Assembly: GCA_027605045.1 (NCBI GenBank)
Contig: JAQFWX010000082.1
Span: 1 to 64,000 of the forward strand
DNA: 64,000 bases
Source of the DNA: Phallus indusiatus
Taxonomy: Eukaryota > Basidiomycota > Agaricomycetes > Phallales > Phallaceae
Direction of reading: 5' to 3'
Part shown: piece after piece, positions 12,453 through 25,198 of the stretch
Numbering within the stretch: position 1 is the stretch's first letter
Layout: every line of letters starts with the position of its first letter
Made by a program: the position numbers and the translations under genes
The notes under the pieces: model-generated
The model's database searches: none
What the model was told of the DNA's origin: nothing
The model's input: the letters and a program-made list of their open reading frames with translations, nothing else

Positions 12453-13625
12453 TCAAAGTTTCTGAGCGGCAGCTTTAGTTATAGCTTGCCCAGCAGCCTT
12501 AGCCCGACGTCTTAGCTTTTCCGCCGATTTGTTGCCTCGAAGACCTCCACCCCATGTTCTTCTGAGTTCATCGGCTTTGTCGTTACTAAAGTGATCATTA
12601 GATCTGACAGCTCATAAAGTATTGAGACAATTACATAGACTTACTAGTTGACTTTAGCGGCGCTGATAAGAGTGGATAGTTCTTTTTGATCTTCGCTGCG
12701 CACATCTTGGAGAGTGAGAATGGCAGCCGTCTTTTTGTGCACCACGGCGCCAAGTCGCGCTTTCGATTTCACAATAACGTATGGAACGCCCATTTTCCGA
12801 CAGAGAGCGGGAATAAAAACGACTAACTCGATAGGATCGACATCGTGAGCGATAATGACGAGGTTGGCTTTCTTAGATTCAACAAGAGCGACGCAGTGAT
12901 TTAAGCCGTATTTTACGAAAAGTGGCTTTTTATCCTATTGCAAATTGGTCAATACGGAGAGTGAATTGAAAAGGACGATCATAGCAGACTTTTTTCCCTT
13001 CTTCCTTGCCTTCTGCGACGGCCTTGGCCTCCACATCGAGGCGAGCTTTCTTCTCTTGCTTCGTCTCAGGGCGGTACTTGTTCAAAAGTTTAAATAGTTC
13101 GGTAGCCGTGTTCTTGTCCAACGTATGGGAAAATTGCGCTATGGCTGGTGGGACTTTGAGACGTTGGTGTAAAATCACTTTTTGTCTCTGTAGGCGGACG
13201 TATTCGGGCCATTTAACGAATCTGGTCAAGTCACGCTTCGGTTGAATGTCCTGACCTAGCAGACTGTCAACTACATTTTTCTTGGGAGAATAATGAGACG
13301 CACCAATGCCGAAATTCTTTGCGCGGGCTTCAAAAAGCGGGTTTTTGGCGACCTTAGTGGACTTGGAAGCCCCGAAAGGAGCGGGAGCGGGTTTCTTGCT
13401 GGACTTTGCTTTCGGCTGCAGGTAAGGTAGTCAATAAGGTAAGTTTTTTCCTTTTTTTCTGCAGTAACAAGGCCATGCAAGAACGGCGTCTGTCAGTGCC
13501 ATCCAAACCAATCTCTCGCCATCCATTCAAAAACCATGCATTGACCCGTAATTTCTTCAACATTGCAAGATGTGCATGGCTTTGCTACTACAGAAGGAAG
13601 ACTAACAGTGAGTTTGACTGACCAT
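12453..13625 (-). CDS. RPL8: 60S ribosomal protein eL8 (yeast L8, human L7a)
   Basis: Structural protein of the large ribosomal subunit. The first exon is only the ATG (13623-13625), followed by a ~200 nt first intron (GTCAGT...CTGCAG). The second exon starts near 13419 with a basic tail (PKAKSSKK), then [47 protein letters not shown] and [20 protein letters not shown]. After another intron comes the L7Ae/L30e domain: [51 protein letters not shown] and [14 protein letters not shown]. The last exon ends in [18 protein letters not shown] and a basic tail, with a TGA stop at 12453-12455. The frame is complete. An ATG-only exon and long first intron are typical of ribosomal protein genes. Confidence 0.95.
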
Positions 13626-13770
13626 TTTTTGTTCGTTAGAGTTGACGAGGTGAAGTGGATGGTCGAATGGTCGAACAATTATGTAAGAATTTTGGATTAC
13701 GTAATATGATGTGTCTTGCCAACGACGAGTAGTATTATTTTGTTACTCTTTGTAGTTAAATACTTGGCAT

Positions 13771-15054
13771 CTACACTCTAACCAAAATCAACATATAAAC
13801 GACTTGAGTTACAGCGACGAAGAACAGAAATTGAATCCGCATCCGCCGCTGAGCGGGAGTGACTGTATTGGCATTGCTGACTGACACATTAGCAGGGGAA
13901 GAGGTAGGATCAGGAAGGACTACATGTCGGAGGGAACGGAGCTGAAAAAATAGTACGGTATTATAAGAACGAAAATTAGGAAGCGTAGAAGACATACGAG
14001 GAAAAAGGCATTCGCGCTGAATGCATATACGAAAACCAGCCAGTAAAACATGCGACCAAGATTCAATAAGCCAGCGAGAAGAGTTATAATGATGCTGGTC
14101 GTAGTAATGTTGAGACGCAATGTTTCAAAAAAATAGAAAAAGGATGACAGAGAACCTACCCGACAAACTTATATCCTCCATAAGCCACCAAATCAATGAC
14201 TTGACCCTGACCTTGTATAGAAAGAAAGTAACAGCCCCCTTTAATGAACGCAAATTCAATCAAGACAACGGCCAGAGCTGTAGACGTGGCTAGACCCAAA
14301 ATCTCCGGGTTGAACCTAGCCTCCAATCCACTTTGCAAGGCTGCCAATAAAACGAACGTTACTAAAGCCATTGCTATGAATGTGCATATTAAAATTCTGT
14401 TGACTGCGACATGGGATCTATCAAACAAAAATACTCACTCGGTATGTAAAGATCGGGACTGTTGATATCGTCTCGAGGGGGCTGGTATCCTTCTGATTGA
14501 CCGTTGATCTCAGATTTTTTGATTCGGCGTGCCCATGGTCGATGTCGCCAGGGAAAGAGAACTAGAATCAGTTTACGGAGCACGTACGAGTTCGAGACGT
14601 TGAAATGGTGCTTGAGGAGTAAAACTGGTATGACACCTGTAAACTGGGAATATAAAAGCTAAATACACCGCAAGAGTACTACACTCTGAACCAGACTCAC
14701 GTTCTTTTGCACGTACTCCTGACCCGCGGCAACAGCACTTTGTCCGAGCTGCATCCCCAACTGGGCCGTAGTGGTGTCAACCCCCCATGCAGCGGCGTAG
14801 TTTGGAATATGTGATTGTTGAGATGTTTGAGATGAGGATGTTCCAGGTGCAACAAATGATTGGTGTTGCGGATATCCTTGAAAATGCTGTGGTCCCGGAG
14901 GTGGGATATTTTGAGTTCCTACAGGAGGAGTGCCTGTAAAGCGCATGTACCCTTGAGGAGATACCGGCGTCGACGGTGGTTCGGGGATATAATGCGGATG
15001 CGTCGGGACGGGATGTTGAAGTGGCGGCTGTGTTCCATAATGAGTGTTGTTCAT
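13771..15054 (-). CDS. YIF1: YIF1-family ER-Golgi membrane protein
   Basis: Yif1 pairs with Yip1 and acts in COPII vesicle budding and fusion between ER and Golgi. The ATG at 15054 opens a Pro/Gln-rich cytosolic tail of ~100 residues (HPVPTHPHYIPEPPSTP, FTGTPPVG). It continues with the conserved AQLGMQLGQSAVAAGQEYVQ and, after an intron, FNVSNSYVLRKLILVLFPW and DLYIPSEYF. Membrane helices follow in MALVTFVLLAALQSGLE, TALAVVLIEFAFIKGGCYFL, LVAYGGYKFVG, IIITLLAGLLNLGRMFYW, FSANAFFL and FLFFVAVTQVVYMLILV. The stop (TAG) is at 13771-13773. Upstream in-frame codons to 15099 have no ATG, so 15054 is chosen. It lies 146 bp downstream of the eL8 gene's ATG and is transcribed in the same direction. 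Confidence 0.88.
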
Positions 15055-16091
15055 TGAGAGAGGACACGATGCGTCGTCGGACACGTATGGGGTAAGCACT
15101 TTATGATGATTACGTCATCAGTGATAACGTAATTATGTAACACCTTTTGTACTCAATTTGTACTCCTGGCATTTTAGTTTCTTTTTCTCTTATACAAAGC
15201 TTATGAGCACCGACCTGTCTCTGCAGACAAAGCAGCCAAAACGTTAAAGTACTGAATAAAACTTTTGCAGGTCATATCGATGCGATACACCTTTCTCATA
15301 AGCCTGAGGCTCCGTCCAGTACTTCAATTTCTCAAAAGAACGTCGTTCAGTACTAACGTATTTAAATAGACTAACACTACATGCTCACAAGAGTAATGAT
15401 TGTTGTACATCATCTATCTTGCTACGCCGCGCCTTATTTATAGAATGACAGACATTGCTATAAAAAGGTATCTCTGAAAGCCTTTGATGGATTCTTTGTG
15501 ATAGTTGGAATTTACTGTTTGAGGGCTAGTGACATTCGCTCTAAATCTTTCTTTTCCAGCCTCAAAGCGCGCAACTTTGCCTCCTCGATGGAGTTATGAT
15601 CTATTCTCCCCGTCTCTCTTGCTTTGAGAAACGCTGTCGATTATATACCTGTCCGAAATACCTCCACCACCTCGGTTCTCTAATCTGTCGCTCCTAAATA
15701 TTGCTTCGACCCGTCATGCCTCACTAGCTATTGTGTTCGGAAAATTTGTCACCGACTATTCGGTCTATATCTCAGTCATGTTCATCCTTTGAAAATGGCA
15801 CATTGTTTGGTTAACTGGCATGTTTTCTGTTCAAGACTGACCGAGCGTTAGCAAACACCCCAGATACTCCCGCGACACATTGTGTGGAAAACTTATAAAT
15901 TGATTACACAATACTCCAGCTGTGTTGACTGACATATTACTAAGTCAGTGCAATAATGAAACTAGGGACGACGCGTATTAAAGTCATTTAATATCAACAG
16001 TCTGCACAAAGCAATAAAGGTAATAACGATGGTAGTTGCGTTAATCGCCGAATTTCAGAGCCCGGTTCATACTTAAGTAGGTCTCATGATT
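15055..16091. other. Intergenic DNA with a possible lone exon relic
   Basis: Promoter side of YIF1 and 3' side of the PAC1-like gene. On the minus strand, about 15640 to 15517, an open frame reads FLKARETGRIDHN then SIEEAKLRALRLEKKD and ends LALKQ-stop. It has a charged, helical, coding-like composition and an AG acceptor in front. No matching upstream exon was found, so it may be a last exon of a small unrecognised gene or a relic. The rest shows nothing. Confidence 0.3.
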
Positions 16092-17137
16092 TTATAAATA
16101 CATGCTACCTTCACCTACATCACCTATCCTAGATGCTCTGAACTTTCCAAGATTATTGGTGCCACTATTGATTTTCCAGATGAACTCGATATCTAAAGTC
16201 GCGCAGATATATTTATGGAGTTCCTCCATCATGCTAGCCTCCCATTCCTCCTTAACAGAGGGCCCAAAGGTGCCAGAGACTATGTTTGGCGGTGCAGAAG
16301 GTGTCATATAAGATGACGGAAGAAGCAAAAGTGTTGTTGATAATTTCTGAAATTGTGCGAAAGATAAGAAGGCGGCAGCAAGACACTGCAATATGTTTGG
16401 TGTTGAGAAAGGAGAAATCTTATGAAGCAATGGCTGATTGATAGTCAATGAAACAAGCTGATTGTTCGTATAAAAAATAACTACCGACTTTGGCGTGGGT
16501 TTGTAAACACCGTATAGGGGGCTTTGAATTTGAGCTTGGCGTTGAGACTGAAACATACGAGGGGAGAGGATACGAATCAATCAGACACAGGCTAGAATAA
16601 CAACAGGTACAAATTATGAGGCATCTGAGAGCAAGCTGAAAAAGGACTAACGATTTAGGTGCGGTAAATGAGATGACGGTGGAGACAATTGCGTGCATAG
16701 CATAAAGAGGCACTCTAGTATCAATCACAATTACAAGGATATCGGCCCATTGTGGTAGATAAATTCTTCCTATCTAAAGAAATTATTTATAGGTAATATA
16801 TAAATGAGATAGACGAACTAGCGTGGCGTTTAGATTGATTTGGCCTTGAGCATCTCCTAAGCCGACTACACCCTTAACCCAGCATCGACCCGCTTCGTAT
16901 AATGCGACCAAAAGATTAGATCGCGTTTTTTGAGGGCTCCAATCGAAGTGTACTGTGAGACCTGGTGATGATGATCTTGTATAACTGCCTACAGGGGGGT
17001 ACGCGTCTTCATCTTCACTTTCATCAGATTCAACCTGATGACGGGGGGGAAGGGTGTCTTGTAGGGGATAAACTTCCTGAGACGACTATGTTAGGAAACA
17101 ATATTAATTTTAATTTACTTGTGGAAAAGAATACCAT
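16092..17137 (-). CDS. PSMG1: Proteasome assembly chaperone 1-like protein (PAC1/PSMG1 family)
   Basis: PAC1 pairs with PAC2 to guide alpha-ring assembly of the 20S proteasome in the cytosol. Exon 1 is just the ATG (17135-17137); after an intron it runs SSQEVYPLQDTLPPRHQ, then an acidic ESDESEDEDAYPP. Next come HFDWSPQKTRSNLLVALYE and GRCWVKGVVGLGDAQ, then IGRIYLPQWADILVIVIDTR. The family's core follows: APKSLCLIDSYPLPSYVS, PPIRCLQTHAK, and after one more intron TPNILQCLAAAFLSFAQ and STTLLLLPSS. The end is a helical tail with EEWEASMMEELHKYI. The PNI...AAxLS...LLL pattern matches human PSMG1. The donor after THAK is weak (GTCGGT), so that join is less sure. Confidence 0.68.
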
Positions 17138-18228
17138 GTAAAATTCGTAGTTTGGACGCGGAGCCGATAATTTGTGGTTTCGAAAAATCAAGGTAATAGC
17201 TTACGTCACGACCCCATGCGGGCCGCGGGCGTCAGTCCGTTCTTCTTCCTAGCTCATACTACTATCATTGTCAGTCTGTGCCACATAGTGAAAGAAGGGA
17301 TGACACTTCGGTCTTCAATTTTTCATGATAAGCCCCAGAATTGGAAGCAAAATTAAATAGGGAGCAGGGAACCAGTCTGACCTTCCCCGCCACCCCCGCG
17401 GCGGTGCGCGCCAGTGACCCAAATCCATGACTATTAGGACCCATTAGGAGCCAGTCAGTCGTTATCTGTGTGATAAGTACAGCATAAAATTTAACAAATT
17501 TTGGCGACTCTATATCGACTAGTATACTTTTAACCTGGTCGGGCTGCATGCCTCGGAAAATGATGAGGGGCACAGGTTTTCGATGAATAACTGATATATG
17601 CATTTCATAGTTGTACCACATGTATCGGAACAATAAAAGGTCAGCGTTTGTACCTTCCTTCAAGTCACAAGCATGCCATACATATATCCCTGACGTATAA
17701 TGGAAAGTAATCTTATATGGTTATGATGACCGTGTGTCAGTGTATGTGTGTACGTGTTACCACTCTCCAACTTATACATATATCATTATCGTCGTTGGAG
17801 TGTCAGTTGTTGATTACCAAAAACAAACTGTTTAATCTTGAAATAATAATAATGAACCGACAGCTCATACTCTTTATAAAAGTTATACTATTAGAAGGAG
17901 AAAAAAAACCAACTGAAAATACAAAGAAAGATCAAATACATAGGTATGCATAATGTGGGGATGAGGATGAAGGTCCGATTGCAATATACTATGCGGATGT
18001 GAAAGCTGATAAGGCAGCGAGAATGATAACAAAGATCAAAGCACATGAAAAAGAAACTCAAACAACAACAAATAGATGATAAAGATTGTATACCGACTCA
18101 TTTCAGCGAGCCGCAAAGTTAAGATTGATTTGTCAGAGAAAATTCTTAGACTTCATTAAGGAATAGTGCGTCAAATTCTGGATCATTAAAAGCCCCTATC
18201 TATTCATTTAATAACTCGAGTTCAATAT
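17138..18228. other. Intergenic DNA, nothing recognised
   Basis: Spacer between the PAC1-like gene promoter and the 3' end of the F-box gene. A 130-codon minus-strand frame (17271-17663) lacks an early ATG and any family motif, so it is not called. A GC-rich patch lies near 17215-17230. Confidence 0.45.
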
Positions 18229-20016
18229 TCAGGAAGCGAATGTCTTACCGCCTGGCGCATAAGGATCCTCTTCTTCGGCTCCATCACAGGGCTCGTCCTC
18301 GCTTCCTATAATTTCTACGTCTTCAATGACATACTCCTTTGCAGCCATAACGTCCTTCTCTCCAAAGCCGAGAGTCAAATCTCGACGATCGACGACAAGA
18401 CGACCCAGAGGTACACCAGCAGCGGCGCGAGATTTTGCAAGCGCCGTATAACTGATGATCCGTTCCTTTGGCAAGTCCAAAAATCGAAGGGAAAGCGTTT
18501 TGAGACTAGAGCAAGGAAGGGGAGAGTAGCAGTCTGGTCTGTTGGTCTCGTTAGAGCGTGCCGTATGGGGCATGGTTAGCGGACATAGCGCCAACAAAAT
18601 GCAACTTGAAACACCGTCAAGGGCAAGTGTTTCGAGGGTGGGGGAAATGTTAAGAAGACCTGTAAATGCCTTTTCAGTGGCCTTAATGCATTCTAAAGTA
18701 AGGTGTCGGAGCGTAGTAAGGAACGGGGATGATATTTCCCTTGATGGCGCGCCAGACCTTCTCTGGGGTAATTCTGATTCCCAAACGGTGCGATCAAGGA
18801 TATGACGGCGATCGCATAAGGAAGTCAAAAACGTTAGAAGCGTCGACCCTGGGACGGGATTTGTTTCTGATGGCTGAGAAAGATCTTTGAGCGTCAAATC
18901 TGTTAGTGTCCCAGAAAACGACATATTGAAAATAAGAGAAAGAATTAAAATTGCATCATTTATTTGGTAAAAGCCAACTTTAAGGACTGAGAGATGACGG
19001 AATGAAAGTGGGAGGGGGGACTTGGATAAGACACATTGCGGATTATCGGAAATAACGATTCCTTCACTCGCAGACTCCGAATGGGTTATTCCGTAAGTTG
19101 GATTGGATTGTAGAACCAGCGGACCCGATCCGATAACCGAAAGTGATTTAAGATCAGGAGAGGCACGCAATGTTCGAATAAAAGCATCCAGACTTGGGCG
19201 AGTATCTTGAGAATGATAGGAGATATCTAGTGTATTCAAATGACGGAGCGCCTCGGACTTGCAATAATGATCCCAATCGATGTGTACCCCCGCAAGAATT
19301 ATCCGTCGTAAAGGGGCATGATTCAAGGGTAAAGCGACGGGTTTGGCATAGCGAGGTGGATAAAACCGAGGATATTCAGCGACGTATTCATTACAACGAT
19401 ATAGCTCCAGTATATTGAGCTTACGCATTGTGTCTCCTTGCCGTGAAAAGAACTCGAGAGAAGCGTGAATGGGAGCGAAGGTGTCGCAAATGAGTGTAAA
19501 GCGACGTATGCGCCAAGCATGCGATTCCAGGAGTGATAAAATACGTTCCATGTGTTCTCGGCGGAAGTAGTGATGCTCTTCAGCAAAATTCCAGGCAGGA
19601 TCGCGATAGCAGAGTATCACATCTAATGCACAAGCTCGAGAGCGGGTAAGCCACAGGCAATCACGACTGTAATCATGATCATCATGCTCGAGCTGCGCTG
19701 GGCTTTTTGGATCATACGATGCGGGTCGTGGAAAATTGAAATAAAGAGTTGTCCATAGGCTAGGCGTTGAATGTGCAATCGCACGAAATCGCTTGGAAAC
19801 AGCGGCTACACGGATGGGAAAGTTCAACAGATCAAAGTCCAAATTTGACATGACATTGTCGACATCTTCGTCGCCGAAATTGTACGTTCCGAATTCAAAT
19901 ATCCGGGAGAATGTTTCTACGGGTAGACGGAATATAGGAGGTATTTGATAATATTGTGCCGACGAAATCATGGAAGACGAAGCTACGGAGGGGAGAAGAA
20001 TATCGTGAAGGACCAT
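18229..20016 (-). CDS. F-box protein with degenerate leucine-rich repeats
   Basis: Likely substrate adaptor of an SCF ubiquitin ligase. This is a single exon of 595 residues. The F-box lies at about residues 25-85: IPPIFRLPVETFSRIFEFG, then VAAVSKRFRAIAHSTPSLW and TTLYFNF. The body has irregular leucine-rich stretches (LRRIILAGVHI, ALRHLNTLDISYH, LKSLSVIGSGPL, LRHLTLECIKA, LETLALDGVSS, LKTLSLRFLDL), which fold as a solenoid in this large agaric family. The tail is acidic (VEIIGSEDEPCDGAEEEDP). Such genes are expanded and fast-evolving in mushrooms, so the target cannot be inferred. A long frame of this kind without stops is strong evidence for coding. Confidence 0.88.
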   Translation of the reverse strand: MVLHDILLPSVASSSMISSAQYYQIPPIFRLPVETFSRIFEFGTYNFGDEDVDNVMSNLDFDLLNFPIRVAAVSKRFRAIAHSTPSLWTTLYFNFPRPASYDPKSPAQLEHDDHDYSRDCLWLTRSRACALDVILCYRDPAWNFAEEHHYFRREHMERILSLLESHAWRIRRFTLICDTFAPIHASLEFFSRQGDTMRKLNILELYRCNEYVAEYPRFYPPRYAKPVALPLNHAPLRRIILAGVHIDWDHYCKSEALRHLNTLDISYHSQDTRPSLDAFIRTLRASPDLKSLSVIGSGPLVLQSNPTYGITHSESASEGIVISDNPQCVLSKSPLPLSFRHLSVLKVGFYQINDAILILSLIFNMSFSGTLTDLTLKDLSQPSETNPVPGSTLLTFLTSLCDRRHILDRTVWESELPQRRSGAPSREISSPFLTTLRHLTLECIKATEKAFTGLLNISPTLETLALDGVSSCILLALCPLTMPHTARSNETNRPDCYSPLPCSSLKTLSLRFLDLPKERIISYTALAKSRAAAGVPLGRLVVDRRDLTLGFGEKDVMAAKEYVIEDVEIIGSEDEPCDGAEEEDPYAPGGKTFAS

Positions 20017-21655
20017 TGTGGATCGGAGTGGGTATTTGAATGAGAAGACGCAAAGCCTTTTCCCCCCTTTTCTAGAATTTTTTACCTAAAAATTGAATAT
20101 ATAGCACAAGGTTCAGAGAGATGAGAAAACTTGCCACAGACTAGAGATAATAGAAGGGCGAGTGAAAATGAATCCTTTAAATGTACGATGTATAAGGGCA
20201 GGCATAATAAACGGATCCTATATAATTTCGAGACGTTTTAGGGAGTGAATATGATGCTGGTTATGAATGTCGTTGATACTATGTATGTTAGTCGTTACGT
20301 GGGCTCGTCGTTTGATGGTCAATGTTGCGGGGGAGTCGTGAGAGCGGTCTAATGAGTATGGCACCGGAGACTAGGCGGACCAAGAGGGCACTGTAAGGGA
20401 CTACAAGTGCGATAGAAACAGGTCGAAGCCAGCTGTCTTCGAAGGAAACATGATTTGGGCTTTATAAAGAAAGATGCGGGACACGCCGGCTACACGCATC
20501 TCAGGGTTACATAACGTAATCCACTCGCGTGGCTTGAGGAGGGAAAAGATTGTATACGGCGCCAGGAACGGGTGTCTGTAGGCGTCCTCATGTTTGGCAG
20601 CGCTGATGAATGAATTTCTCAACTTGAAAACTTCGAAGAAGAACCTAGAAGAACCAACCCCTGTCTGTATATTATTTGGAGAACGACCAAAGTGAGATAT
20701 TCAATATTCAATCTGACAGATTTTCGTACCCGTGACCACAATGACGTCTCGAATTGATTCTTTGGTTATAATTATACAACCAATGAGCCATTTTTGTAAA
20801 TGAACTGAGACATTATGCGTACTTCCGCGGAGGGGGGGAAACAAGAGTCCATTAAAAGTTTTGATACCTTGATGTTGACGCGGCCGCGACTCAATGGCAG
20901 AAACATATGTAATATGTAGTTCGGAACGGGGTGCCAAATATGTCGGGAGTATAAAATGCCTGTTTTTAAAAAATTCTTTTTCTTCCCTTTCTCCGTTATT
21001 ATAATGGTCCGGGTGGGACTCGAGCCAATAATTGCACCCCCAGGATCAGGAATTGCAAATTGCTGATTTCGCAGGTGATACGTTCTCGGAGATCTGTGCG
21101 GCGACTGAGACCGCGGATGAATGCATGACCCTACCATAAAAGAAGACAGGTACGGAACGGAGACTGTCTTAAGCTGCGGTTCCCCTTTGTAGTTGGAAAC
21201 ACTCCGAGCACAACATGAGTTCGTTTCCTAATCGGGCACATCCAACAAGCTCAGAGCAAAAAGGAATGCCTCGTGATAGATGAGAAAGAAAAAATGTGCC
21301 GATCGAAAAGCAACGTCGTGACATACCTACATGAGCTAGAGCCTAGCCTTGCTATAACTAGCGGCCACAAGCCACTGTGAGTCATAAGTCGACCTCGATA
21401 GAGACGCCAAGTCAATGTTCCTTGTCTGAAGTAGGTATTTGCATCCACAATTCAATTTCATGAGCGATGCTCTTTCTTTTTTAAAAATCCGGATCTGCAC
21501 GTCGTACGCTTTCAATCAAGCTCAACGAGCTCACAAGCAACTGTTAGGCGTTGCTCATAGTAAACGTGACGTCGGGGCGTGTCACACAATCGCGAACACG
21601 CCGAGATATCTCATGATTTTCCCACACCCAGATTGATTTTTTCACGATAACAACC
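20017..21655. other. Intergenic DNA between divergent genes, no gene recognised
   Basis: Spacer between the F-box gene (-) and the hydrolase gene (+), holding both promoters. Short open frames on both strands carry no recognised motif. A tRNA-like fragment near 21005-21030 fails to form a T-arm and is not called. Confidence 0.45.
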
Positions 21656-22953
21656 ATGAGTGGCCTCACTGATGATTGCGTTAGTGGAGTTAAACATGAG
21701 GGCGAAGCGGTCGGTAGGTTATCCAAGAATTTTTCGGGGGCCGATAGTCTCACGTTGAAAAAAAAAGGAAAATTCGAGAAGATTAATGAAATAAATACCT
21801 ACGTGACCTTGCCCAAAGGAGAGTATGCAAAGGACAAAGCAGTCGTAATTATCACAGGTTAAGTCGAAGAAGTAAGCTTTCGAGAACACCTTTATTCTGA
21901 TTCAGCTTAGATGTTTTTGGTATCCAACTTATCAACAACAAGGTGCGGCACTATCATTACCAAGGAGTATTTATGCGTTTTAGTAATGACCATCTCTCAT
22001 TCAGCTTCTTGTGAGTAACTGTTTTGTGTCTCATCAGTGCGGATACAATTAAGCGATCCATATATATACAAAAGGCGGACAGCTTCGCTGCCAGCGGCTT
22101 TCAGGTGAGGAAGCAATCCATTAGCAAGGTGTTCGCTCTTGGAAGCCTATATTTGTAGACCTATGTCCCGGATATTTTTGAAGGGGATCCCATTCCTGAA
22201 AATGCTTTGAGCGACCCTACCGTGAAAGTGTGTCTTATCGTTGATGCTATATATGCGCCTCTCTTTCTAAACATTGATCCGATCCTCCGATTCAGTTCGA
22301 CAGGGAGAAATGGGGCGCAGCTCACAGCATGGAAATAACCAGACCAATTGTTGACAAGTTGCTGGCGGGGCTTCGCAGCCTCGGTATCGCTTATTTTGGT
22401 GTCGTGGGATACTGTTACGGCGCGAGACATACCGTAGATCTGGCAAAGAAAAACCTCATCTCTTCGGCTGCCATTGCTCACCCATCTAGACTCGAGCCAG
22501 GGAAGGACTTTTCAGAACTTCTTGCAGATTCGAAAGTCCCCCTCCTGATAAACAGTTGCGAGGTACTACTGCAGTGTCCCGATCTGAAATTCCCTCGACC
22601 TGTGAATTGACATGTGTTCGTTTCAGTTCGATCAGGCTTTCCCCGAAGAAGCTTGTAAAATAGCAGATGAAGTATTGGGGGATAGGAAATACAAACCTGG
22701 GTACTACCGGGCTTACTGGCCAGCATGCACACATGGATTTGCCGTGAGTCTTCTTTCCGAGTTTTAACGGCCAGGCAGCAGTTGAAATGGAACTTCTCGC
22801 AGGTTCGGGGCGATATGGTAATTAACTGACTTTGATGCATTAACCGTTTTGTTCAACGAAGTTAATTTCTTTCATTCACAGTCCAATCCCCAAATCAAGG
22901 CTGGCAAAGAAGGAGCATTCAAGAATACCGTCGAGTGGTTCTCAAAGATCTAA
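21656..22953 (+). CDS. Dienelactone hydrolase family protein
   Basis: Alpha/beta hydrolase of the DLH family, cytosolic, which opens lactone or ester bonds such as dienelactone in aromatic breakdown. The N-terminus has CVSGVKHEGEAVGR, then INTYVTLPKGEYAKDKAVV. Exons then read GDVFGIQLINNK, a 6-nt microexon (Leu-Leu), ADSFAASGFQ, TYVPDIFEGDPIPENAL and FDREKWGAAHSME. The nucleophile elbow is VGYCYGARH (Cys). The acidic residue lies in NSCEFDQAFPEE, split by an intron, and the catalytic His in ACTHGFAVRG. The end is GAFKNTVEWFSKI with TAA at 22951-22953. All triad residues are present, so the enzyme should be active. Seven or so introns in 1.3 kb is high. Substrate unknown. Confidence 0.9.
22005..22010 (+). 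other. Six-nucleotide microexon in the DLH gene
   Basis: CTTCTT sits between an acceptor (CTCATTCAG) and a strong donor (GTGAGTAA). It supplies the two Leu of INNK-LL-ADSF, in phase 0 at both sides. Skipping it keeps the frame but loses the family's conserved LL before AD. Confidence 0.7.
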
Positions 22954-23213
22954 ATAGTGGCATAGAGTTAAATGTATATACGTGTGTGTATGCGTGTATT
23001 TTCAATTATCATATGTAGTGAAACAGCGGTGAGAAAACAAAAGGGCAGTTACGTGATTAGGTTTAATACTCCAGGACGGGCCGCTTCTGGCGTCTTTAAC
23101 CGTCCCGCCGATCAGTTGACCTTGACTGAGAGTGCACAGGCACCGAGTCACCAACTGGTGACGGGCGCAGGGTGGCATTTGTCTCTCAGACTTTTTGCTC
23201 AGTGAGCTCAAAG

Positions 23214-24961
<1,748 letters not shown>

Positions 24962-25198
24962 AAAGCAAAGGAAAAATATCGAAATAAACTTTGATGCTTT
25001 ATTTTAGTTCGTTTGTACATTGTATCAAGTCGCCAGTGGCGCGAGAAATGCCGAGAGGTTGCACCAATACGTCATCTTTATTAATAGATTAGGCGCTCAC
25101 GTAAAGCTGGCAGGAGATGATAGTAATTGCTTCCTTGCTCTCCTCCCTCTTCCCCACACGCATACCTCGGCGGGGGATAGTCGTCTATATATTTGGTT

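Noticed and set aside
17271..17663. 130-codon minus-strand frame
   Set aside because: No ATG at its start and no family pattern; probably chance.
20995..21075. tRNA-like string GGGACTCGAGCC
   Set aside because: The T-arm stem does not pair and no matching A box is at the right distance.
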